A DNA stretch of 64,000 bases from the NCBI RefSeq assembly GCF_032854445.1, contig NC_088306.1:4710373-4774372 (forward strand), in the 5' to 3' direction. How positions within the stretch are numbered: the stretch's first letter is position 1; each line of letters begins with the position of its first letter. The DNA is from Liolophura sinensis. Taxonomy: Eukaryota > Mollusca > Polyplacophora > Chitonida > Chitonidae. Positions 22,860 through 34,800 of this stretch are shown here, piece after piece. The position numbers and the translations under genes were made by a program. The notes beneath the pieces were generated by a model. The model was not told the origin of the DNA. It saw only the letters and a program-made list of their open reading frames with translations, and ran no database searches.

Positions 22860-25800
22860 GTGAGTTGTATTTGTTGTAACTCTTTTCGTATCTAAGGGTT
22901 TTTGTTTGTGGTAGAACAGCTGTTCTGTAGGCCTTTTCCCCCTTCACTTGAGAATGTCGACTGGCTCTGTTTTGATTGTTTCGCAAGACTTAATTATTTC
23001 GTCAGGAATATTTTACTGACAAATCTTTCCTGTGAATGAAAATTGTGGTTGTGTTGTAGTATGTAGTGGTGTCGGAATAGGAAACTTTTTTTTTCAAATA
23101 AAGATATTCGAAATATTCTTAGATGTCAATATCATAAAATATTGATACTCATCGTACATCCAAAAAAACCTTGTGCACATTTCAAACTCCCGCCCCCTTC
23201 CTACTCTGTGTAATTTTCCTGCGGAATCTTACTGGCGGAGTGATGCCCCAGATGTGTCAGAATGACGATAAGGAACTTTTACCACATCATCACACACACA
23301 TTAAAATTTCCTTAGGGTAAGTCAGTGTCAACATAGTGGTCAAAATAATCAGCTAAACTGTTCTGAATCTCGCTGAACCAAAAACGATCCATGACAACAA
23401 CAAAAGTTCACAGAACTTAAAGTTCAAGATTGCTTGCTTCTTCTCTGGGTGTACAGGGGAAGGCCTGTCGTTGCATAAATGAAATGTTTTTGAGTACGAT
23501 GTAAAACACAAATTAAATAGATAGGTCAAATACATTACAGATTTATACTTAAACATGGAAAAATATTCATCCAATCAACTCACTTTATAAGGATACATGT
23601 AATATAATCAGATACAGAATCATTGTTGATTGGCTGGTGTGAGAGATAAGAAAGTCTAGACAGTAAGCGCAGCTTATCTTTACGTGGCCTAATTAAGGCT
23701 GCAGGCTTAACATTTGAAATGCTATGTCCACTGTCACCATCAGCATCATACCTGTGTAAAGTCATCTTTTTTGAGAATGTGTTTTTCTGTGTCATTTCAC
23801 CTTTGTTAGTCACGGTGAACAGGTGACTAAAAGTCCACAAAAGTGCAGTTTTAGAAGGAAATAAATGTCACAAATATTATTTTTGGTACTGAATCTTGCC
23901 AGTTTTGCAGTAGAATATCATCCCATGTTCTAAGCAAAGCCCAAAACACCTTTCTAAAATCAATACAACTCTCAGAATCAGGACAAAATGGGCCAGTTAG
24001 TCATTTGTGTTAAGTACAATTTATTGCGAAACGTTCAGTTTCGACTATTTTTATGGTGATGCTTATTTATCTCCAACCTTTTTATTTTTCAGGATATTGT
24101 CATAAATGTCAGAAGAGCTGTTGCCTCCATTTCTTTAGTAGGGTGGTAAGTGGGTTTTTTTTGTAACCTTACTATGGGTCTATAGGTGAGAATCGCCAGA
24201 GGCCCATTGTGGAGGAATGAAGAAATGTGAAGAAATTGCCAGAAGTAGTTTCACCCAAGTACGCCGTGCCAGTGCGCTTAACAAAAGAGACCGTGTGTTA
24301 TGGTCAAATATTGGCTTCCTTTCATGATTTTTTTTCATTGTTTTGTTGGGATTTATATGTTATGATCATGCATTGAACAAAAATTAAAATTACATGTATG
24401 TTTGGAGTCGTGCTTTTATTGATTATTCATTAAGTTTCTTGTAATGAAAGGTTATCGGAAGCTCTTAAATAAATAAAGCACAAATATTGACTTTTTGTCT
24501 TCTAATGTAAGATTTAGCATAACAAGCATATCATGTTTTAATCTTAAAATGGCAGTTGTTCTTGTCTACTGAAATATTTGGACAGGTAAAAAAAATTACC
24601 AGTCGCATTAGGCAAATTACCGTAGAATGAAATAATACTGCAACCCCTGCTATCAACACAAAATGAAAAAATAAAGTTGTCAGTGAGCGAGTTATTGGAA
24701 TAAACTCAGTAGGCCTACAAGTTGAGGTGGAGGTCTAATAAGTAAATGTAGGCCATTCAAATTCATACCTTGTGAGGAAGAGCTGAAATAATTAATTTAT
24801 TCTAGAATGTTATGACAAGTCATAATTCTGGGCAATCAACATGTACCTAAACTACTTGTAGCCCTATATGTAGGCCTGTATTACTACAAGAATCTCGGTA
24901 GGCCTACTTGTAGATCTATGAATGCATGTATGCACAAGTACGTCTTTTGATTTTCTCAACGCCCTTCACTCAGTCAACTTCATGCTTTCCAGGTGTATTG
25001 CTGGGGACCCAAAAATGGGTGAATGCCAACAAACTTATGGTACAATGTTTTTCATTGTCCATAGAAGACGTTATCTATTAAATTGTGGACTGAGCTGTTA
25101 ATTATGTTTGCTATATGTGATTAGCATTTGGATATTATCCGAAAAAAAAGGCTGACAGATTGTACAAGTATTTTATGTGTCTTTTTCCACATCTGTACAG
25201 TTGAGATACAACTATGCAATCTAAGGACGAAAACATGTATCGTGTCATGATATGTTGCCTCGATCTGTTGCCACATACGACAGTGGTACAAATGATGAAG
25301 GTTTTCATGCTCACACTAACCAAACAAATAGAAATGGTAACAGCTTAGTTGCAAAACAAAAAAATTTCGGGAAAATGTGTACAATCGTACAGTATATTAT
25401 AATATGACGTTCTGGTGCAATGCATTCTCTTTAAAGTCACGTCATAATGAGGTGGGGCTGGGTCCTCCAGTACGGACAGAATGACTGATAGGCCCTTTGT
25501 TGGCGGAGAAGACCAATGAATTGTACTGGAAAATAATTGGTCATTAGTTGCAAGAAAAATAAAAATAGAAGAAGATTAATAAACCAATTTCACGGCTCTT
25601 GGGCTCTAGTTTTGGTTGTCGCTTCCAAATTTTCTCTAAGGGATATTATGTCCCTTGATGAAAGTGTTTCGCTCGGTGAACCAGAGGTACAGGTAGAAAC
25701 CAGTGAGCTGTTGATAAGAAAAGAAAAAATCCTGGATAAAAATTATGACGAATTGGTGACTAATTTTACGTTATTATTCATAGAGCCTTTTAGTAGTCAG

Positions 25801-28800
25801 CATTTTTATTTAGTCTTCTAGTCTTCTGCTGTGTTCATTTATAACCAGCCTTTGTGTTTCCTTTATTATGCTCTGAGACAAATTTCTTTCTTACTGTGAG
25901 AAGTTAGAAGAAGAGCAATAGACCCATTTGACAGCCCTTGGGCTCTAGTTTTTTGTTTTCTAAAATGTGTCTCATAATCTCTGTGCATAGATAAAAAGTT
26001 GGGTATCTTCAGCTACTTTAGAAGACAAGAAAAAAACAAGTTTATCGGCACTGTGTAACAGTTATAGTTATAGTAATATTCGCCATACCAGAAAGATGAA
26101 CAAATGTTATAACTGAAGTATTATGTAAGTGAACTGTAAGTTTCCGTGGCGATATAGACAATCTTACACATAGTCTAAAATTAAGGTAATATTAGTTCAC
26201 TGTGTCATGATAATGAATCGTTTTCTTCTTAACTGAAACAGTTGCCTTGTGCTTTTACAGATCAGTTTACCCTAATTCTCCAACCTTTTCAACCACCACC
26301 ATATTTATTCTCCAACCTTTTTAACCCCCACCATATTTATTCTCCAACCTTTTCAACCACCACCATATTTATTCTCCAACCTTTTCAACCACCACCATAT
26401 TTATTCTCCAAACTTTTCAACCTCCACCATATTTATTCTCCAACCTTTTCAACCACCACCATATTTATTCTCCAACCTTTTCAACCTCCACCATATTTAT
26501 TCTCCAACCTTTTCAACCACCACCATATTTATTCTCCAACCTTTTCAACCACCGCCATATTCTGAAACATTTTGAAAGAATTATGCGATGTAGAGAAATA
26601 ATCTGCACAGTTTTATGAAGCTTGCATCTTTATTGACACAAACACATCATTTTTTGGTGTCATTTTGAGGAGAACTGTATGCATGAATTCCACTGAAAAA
26701 AGTGCTTTAGTGGTTGAAAAGGTTGAAGATTTACATTTTTAATAATGCTTCTCCTTATTTGCAGTGTTTTCATGATAGGCATTATATGGCTGTACAGGAA
26801 GTATATGATATTCTCACAGGTAAGTCCACCATTCCAGAAATCTGTAATCTTAGAATAGCCCAAATATTTACCCTTCACAAAATATCGGTCTTGTTTGTAT
26901 AAAATCAGTAATATAGTAACATTATAACTTTTTTTCAAAACTTGAGAATAATTTTAACACTATCATGACTATATTTATACAGTAGAACAGGTACTAATCT
27001 GATAACTAAATCTGACCAAAAACGCAATAATTTGATCTGTTCTTTGATAAGTACAGAAAATATGCAAACATTGACGTTTTTCTACAAATTTCTACAGTAT
27101 TGCCTCTTAAATGATACATGAAAAGGAACTTTAAAACAAAGATTATGTTGCTATGCCAAAATGAGATAATTATGCCCCAGAATTTTTGTTCAAAAAATGT
27201 AATTTTTGGGGAATTTTTATACCTTGTATATTTAATTATTGATTGCCCCAGTATGTTATGCATATTTTCCGTCAACGGTTAGAATTTTACGAAAATTACG
27301 GCATCGTTGATCTTGCTCGAAACTCGGTGAACACCCTGAAGTGCCCCAAGCCCTTTGAACAGTTGCTACAATGTGGGCAAGGTGACATGTAAACATATAC
27401 TGCATGTCTTCTTTGAGCAAGCTTATCGCCGCTCTGAGCTGCATACACACTTTTCGATCTGTTTCCCACACTCCGGGCCCCATTTGACCAGATTGATTCA
27501 GTCTGTCTCCCACAGAGTTGTTTAAAGAGGGTACATTAAAAATGTACTTTGAAGCCATTTTTACGCCCTAAAGCGAAAGTGGTAAATTAGTTTGTACTGT
27601 TATATGTTATTACATTGATAATCTGCACATTAAGAAATAAAACCACAGTGTTTCAGGTATCCTTTACAGGAGAAAATGAAGCTTCTAATCCCCATCATCT
27701 TTTTAGTCTTAGATCAAGACACAACTAATTAGTGTCATCCTAATTAAGGGTACCTAAACTCCTCAACATTTTCGCATATGAAAGAGCAATTTTCAGTGAA
27801 ATTTTAGCACATTTTTAATTTGATTTTGGAAACAACGTCATGGGTTGGATTGGCCAATTTCAGGACTTCAACAAAGGTATAATTTTATCAGTCTACACTG
27901 AATAATGCCTTCAGAACTTACTTGAGTAAACACATTGCAAACACGTGAAAAGGTTGAAAGAGTTACGATAGCCTTGTGATTACATGATTTAAAAGTCATT
28001 TAAGTGTAATTCACGTTATATCTTGTATGCAACTTGAGTGAAAGATTTGACTCTGATGTGTGTAAAATAATACCCGTCCATTTTGATATGGCAGTTTGAC
28101 TTGTGCATTCATCCATGATTGATATAAAAAGAAATAGATGCCTTTGTTATACTTGTAATCATTTTATTTACTGTAGTATGATGTCATGAATTCGTGTTTT
28201 TGTTTTGCAGAGGTTAATCCTTTATTTAAGCATCTCAGCTTTCCTTAACTGCACAGCCTATTTGATGGTAAGTTTAAAGTTGGTTGAGTATGAGAATTTT
28301 GTGTTTCAACATTACAACATCACATTTAGATTCCTTTTTAGCCGCAATGTCCTCACTTTACGACACTTGAAGGCTAATCAATGGACTTTACCACGGGAAG
28401 GTTTATCTAATAATTAATATCATCAGTAATTTATCACTTTTATTTTCTCTTGAATATTTAGTTTAGTAGATGTTTAAGGTAATTAAATAAATTAAAGTTT
28501 TATTTTGTGGATAATTTTCCACGTTGTATCAAGTGCAGTAAAGCGAGGATGTCATGACACAAAGGGACATCACCCTGATGGAGTATAACATCAGAACTCG
28601 TCTTGCGTATCTACACGGGCTGCAAACCCACATCTGCTGTGATACGCTCATCTTGTTTGACGATCTTTAAGACATTACTTGATTCTTGTTAACATTCTAC
28701 CAAATAATGATAATGATACTGATTTTATTACCCCATTCCAAATAGCATTTCCTGGAAATTACCATGATACAGAACAACATTCAGTCTGTTCATGCCGACT

Positions 28801-31800
28801 CGCTCCTCAGGTAGCAGTTGAAGTGAAGTCACAGCAGGTTCTTCAGGTTTTCTGTACGCTCAAATCTGTCCACTTTGATCTAAATCCGTCATTCCTGTGT
28901 ACGGCACGTCATAAAGCAGCCTTCACATAAATGAAGGATGAACTGACCAGTGTGCCCTTTATTTCACCTGGGGCCTGGGGGCCTCCATGGCTCAGTTGGT
29001 TAGAGCGTTAGCCCAGCACAGACCCAGGAGTCTCTCACCAATGCGGTCGCTGTGAGTTCAAGTCCAGCTCATGCTGGCTTCCTCTCCGGCCGTAAGTGGG
29101 AAGGTCTGCCAGCAACCTGCGGATGGTCGTGGGTTTCCCGCGTGCTGTGCCCGGTTTCCACCATAATGCTGGCCGCCGTCGTATAAGTGAAATATTCTTG
29201 ATACGCAAAATGTTCTGTCAAAAGCACATAAACCTTAATAGTAAACTTTTTGATGTCAGAAGGAATCATGCAAATTTGTCTCTTGAAAAATACTAATCTT
29301 TAGGTGAAATACATAGAGTAATTTAAAACATGACCTGTGTGGGTTGGTCTCCATGGCCTAGTGGATTGCATGCTAGGGCACTATTATAGCTCAGGAGCCT
29401 CTCACCAGTGTGGTCGTTGTGAGTTCAAGTCCAGCTCATTCTGGCTTAATTCCTCTCGGGTTGTATGTGAGAAGATGTGGCAGCAGCCTGCGGATGGTCA
29501 TTGTTTTCCCCTGGACTCTGCTTGGTTTCCACCCACCATAATGCTGTCTGCCATCGTACATATGCGAAATATTCATGAGTACGGCGGAAAACTTAAATCA
29601 AATAAATGAATAAATAAATAAATAATGATCTGTCTTGTAGGGAGATCTTCATCCTGACGGCCCACTCTGTGACTTCCAAGCTTTCTGGCTCACATATTTT
29701 GGTGAGGATTTTTATCTCATTTTCACATCAAAAGTCATTACTATATGTAGCTTCTCTTTGTCACTTGTTGAATAATTAACAAACAGTATTAGATACAAAC
29801 GATACAGTAGAATGATATTATTTACTTGGTAATACTCATTTGGACAATAATTTAAGGTACTATTATTAACCAATCATTTCATACAGTAAAAAAATTTTCT
29901 GTAGATTTCTTTGAGTGTACTTAGGGAATTTATTTTTAGGTTCTGTTGACTGAATTTGTGGGTCCTGTATGCTGCTAGTATATGTATAGTAATATAATGT
30001 TAAAGGCTAAGAAAACACTAAAATCATGACGTATCTATCAGATGAAAGACCATTAAAGACTGTCCAAGGAAATAGTTTCATTTATTATTTTAAAAGTTTG
30101 TCCAACTGATTAGAGTGGTTGTGAAACATCAGATTCTATGCTTGTCTGTATTGACCTATATCAGTGATGTCACATGCATATTTTTGCTTGAAGTAGTTCG
30201 TTCCATACCGCAAGTGCCTCCATACATGTATATTTGTATGCATGTACATTTTGAATGATGAAATGTAGGATTCTATTTGTGCTGTCTGGCAAAAACCTGA
30301 TATGGCATCACCGGTCCTGATATTGTCAGAAAACGCCACCATATAATCCAAAGTTTCAAGTGCAACATCCTAGGTTGAAAAAATAAATCAAAATATAAAA
30401 ATTTATAAATTTAAATTTATGGGCAGCTTTTATTGATATTTGATGTGGCATACACCCCATATGTATGTTAGTGTTTCTTTGCTTTTAAGTGTAGGTGTGT
30501 GGTAAGTCATACTGTAAGCCGGACAGAAAGTTCTCTACATGGCAGCTACATTTAGTGGGTGTAGTGCCAAGCCCTTGGTCTGTTTGTGGTTGGCTAGCCT
30601 GTGTGTTGTGTTTTACCCCTTGTATAACTGATCACGGAACATTGAAAGAGTTTTGTTATTCTCCCCTAGAAATTTTCTAATGACCTTTATGCTGTGTTTA
30701 GTAAAATAATAAAACATAGGTTGCTCAGGTGTATAGTTGGCAGGGGTAGGAAGTGCATACTGTAAGCCCACAGGGCTATTTTGTCGCACGTTCGGCATTG
30801 AAATTAGCTCTGAATCTGTCGTATGATTTACAGCATTTCTGTCATAACAGTGGTGACATTATTGCTGTGCATAAAGAAACTTTCAAAATGTAACTCAAAA
30901 TGATGCTCTCTAAGAATTTTATAAGTCTGTGAATGAAAGAAATTTATATGAAAACTTAACTTTTTAATTAGTAAACCATCATATTTTTGTTTTATTTACT
31001 TGTTTAGTTTGAGTGGTTAACCGTTTGGGCGGCCAGCAATTTCGGCACCCAAATGTTGTCAGAAACCAAAGTGACTCTAAACGTTCTTGAATATCTTGTG
31101 TGTTTACAGACTGGACCGTACTGCTATGGGTGAGCTGTGTGACCTTTAACCTCTACATGAACGTTGTCAAGCTCAGGATTACAGAGAAATACGAATGGTA
31201 AGTCCAGCGTTTCATCTCGCTGATTTGGTTGTAACTTTAAGTTGGGAATTCTGTCATGTATTTGATAAAGATGAGTAACAAGGCAGGATAGCTCTGTTTT
31301 ACATTGGATACAATTTCACAAGAATGGCCATGAGGTGTTTGTAAATACAGTCTGTAACTTGTTAGAATGAGAGAATTGTGTCATACTGTCATTCTTCAAC
31401 CTTTTGGCATTTTTGTAAGGTGTTTATTTAAGCATATTCCCAGGGCATTGTTCTGTGTAGACTGATGAAACTGTACTTTTTGTGAAGACCTGAAATGGGC
31501 CAAAGCAGTGATTGTGTGCATACATTGCTCTGGAAATTGCTCTTTCATATGCAAAAAGGTTGAGGGTATATTTATTTACCTGTTTTTGGGTTGAAATTTC
31601 AGGTCTTTCAGCATAACTGAACAGTGTTAGTGTTTATGTTATAACTCTCCTGTGCATAACTCTGATTACAGGGCATATCATCTGCTCTGCTGGCTCTTCC
31701 CACTCCTCATGTCTTCTCTGCCTTTTATTGGGGACCACTATGGACCAGCAGGGGCGTGGTGGTGAGTTCGGTTCTGTTGATTTGTACATTTATTGATTTA

Positions 31801-34800
31801 TTTATTGATTGATTTATAGAAATAAAGCTAGGACAAGAATGGCGAAGATTAAATAAAGTTGGGTTCCAGACAGCACTGCATTAAGTATATGCATTTGTAA
31901 ACATATTCATACATGCACATGTTGGGGTATCCTTTATAATTAAGTTGGACTTACCACAGTCCCATGTATGTAAATCAGTCAAGTGGCAAGTGTACTATAC
32001 AGCCAAGTATATCTCATATGCAGCGTTTGCACCGTGCAATTTGTTGTATCAACTCTATGCAATTTCTATAAGTCAACTGAAAATAGTACCAATTTGCTCC
32101 ATGTGAGCACAGAAATCGCACCATGATCACAGCTGAATTCTGCTGGTCGATGCAGCAAATCTTACCATTTGAACAAGGCTTTGTCTAAATGTACTGAATT
32201 TTTTGTTTACTTTGGGTATTCCCATTTTGTGTAGATGTAAAAATTAACCTAATAAATACATTTGTTTTACCTCGAACGTTGTACCCGCTTAACCTTTAAT
32301 GGGAATCAGGGGCCTCTGCGGCCGATGTTGTGTGGCCGATGTTGTGTGGCCAATATTGTGTGGCCGATGTTGTGTGGTCCATGTTGTGCGGCCCATGTTG
32401 TGTGGCTGATGTTGTGTGGCTGATGTTGTGTGGCTGATGTTGGGTGGCCGATGTGTGGCCCATGTTGTGTGGCCCATGTTGTGCGGCCCATGTTGTGTGG
32501 CTGATGGTGTTTGGTTGTGTGGCCCATGTTGTGTGGCCAATGTTGTGTGGCTGATGTTGTGTGGTTGTGTGGCCCATGTTGTGTGGCCAATGTTGTGTGG
32601 CTGATGTTGTGTGGTTGTGTGGCCCGTGTTGTTAGCCAGCACGACACAATGACCCAGCAGCCTCTCACCAATGAGGTATCTTTGAGTTGAAATCACCTCA
32701 TGCTGGCTTCATCTTTGGCCGTAGGTAGGAAGATATGGCATTGACCTGCAGATCACCATGGGTTACCCCTGGGCTCTGCCCATTTTCCTCCCACCATAAT
32801 GCCAGCTGTCGTCATATTAGTTAAATGTTCTTGACGGTGTAAAACACCAATTTTAAATGTCCTTCATAAGAATATCTGGTTTTATTATGAAATACACTCT
32901 GTTATAAAGGAGCTTATAATAGATGTCCACTGATAAACATCATGTTAAGCATATTGTTGAATATACTAGTTTTATTTTGAATAAAACAATAACAATTACT
33001 GAGTAAAATAATGCGGTGTACTGTAACTTAGCTTTGACAAGGGAAGGTACTTCATTCTGGCTAAAATCACAGTAAACTTTGTTCAGTTTGTTATGGCATT
33101 AAAAAGGTATTTCTTAGAACAAGATTGTGACCTATTTGTGGACGGGTATGAGTGATGGCCTGCCAGCAACTTGCAATTGGTCATGGGATTCCCCCCGCCT
33201 CTGTCTGGTTTCCACCCACCATCGTATACGTGAAATATTCTAGTGTACGGCATAAGACTGTTATCAAATAAGTGAATAATATTTTGTATTTTAACATTTA
33301 CTCATGATCATCTGTGTTTGTCTTTGTAGCTGGATCAAAGAGGAATGGCAGTGGAGAGTCGGCATGTAAGGACAGATTCTTCTTTTTTCTTTTATGTTTT
33401 GTTACCATACAATTAAAACCAACAGTGGAGGCTTTTTTAGTATTGGTTTGCCTGTGGAAAACCCATGGTAGACTTATCAGGAGAAGGGGAGATAACTCTA
33501 AACCATTTGTCGTTATAGAGAGTTATTCACTTTTCCACTCATACTACATTTATTAAGGTCTGTTTGTATCCTCAAAGCCAAACCATGTGATTTTGGGGTA
33601 TTTTGAAATCCCTACGATAAACTGTGACGATAAACTGTGACGATAAACTGATAAAAAATAAAAAAATGAACATAAATGAAACCAAATGAGCCATACCCAG
33701 TGTCTAGATTTTGTTCTTTTCGTCAACATCCCCACAAAATATTACTGTTTATATAAATAATATTACTGTATTTGCCCTAAAAATTTGTCACAAAACTTGT
33801 GAATTTCTAGATTCAAATCCGGGTCATCATCCATTACTGAAACTTACATTTTATAATCAGAAGGATATCAATTTGCACTCCAAGCAAACCTCAAAACATG
33901 TAACTCTGACAGTAGCGAGGCAGATGTGTAGCTCAGTCATGGAGAAATTTTTGGGTCCTATACACTATGTGAGTATTGAAGGCAAAGGACAAACTAGCTT
34001 GAAGTACATGTCAGTTGAAGTACCATTAAATATTGTCTGGGAAAATAGTTTGATTTATTTTTTCTAGAATATTTTTTGAGCTTGTAAAATGCATTTAAAT
34101 TTGGAGTTGTACTGTGGAGTTTTCTTACCATATTGGGACAGGTGATGTCAATTCAGCTTTTTGCCACTTAACTCACACAATATTGGTATATTCCATCATG
34201 TAGAATGCATCTTTATTCAGAGCTACATGAATGTATTCAACAAATGGACCTCAAAACGAACTATTTCAAGTCAAAAATATTTGCTGTGACGTCACTGATA
34301 CTCTCTGTGCCCCAGCAGACCATCATGGAAGCCTATGTTTATATTGCATTTTAGTATGTTATATATATATATATATATCAAACTATTTTCCTGGACAGTG
34401 TTTAATGGTCTTTCATTTGATAAATAAGTGATAAATAAATAATGTGTGTTCACTAATTATTAATGTTAGACTGTTGTGTGTTTCAGCTGGTACGGCCCTC
34501 TCTTCTGCATCATTACTATGATGATGATAACCTATATCTATATCATTGTCAAGATCAATCGCCGGGTGAGTTCCTCGCAATGAACCTGTACTGAATAACG
34601 CTGTTGAAATGTAACAACTGATAATATTTTTGTGGCATTTGTGAAATTTTGTAAATATTAGTTAGTTCTACTGCGTCAGTCAGATGGAAAAAAACTGAAA
34701 TGTAATGTTATTAAATTGAGAAGAATTTTATTTTATTTTTATTATATTTAATTTACACAGGTAGATGAGAAAATGTCATTATGTGTAAATGTGGTGACCA

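Noticed and set aside
26242-26565. 107-codon Pro/Phe-rich ORF
   Set aside because: 32-bp array read in rotating frames.
28978-29215. tRNA-like gene
   Set aside because: A/B boxes are those of the SINE head; no cloverleaf for a functional tRNA and the SINE body follows directly.
32289-32696. Histidine/threonine-rich ORFs of 93-135 codons
   Set aside because: Products of the 14-bp array; three overlapping frames encode the same shifted repeat.
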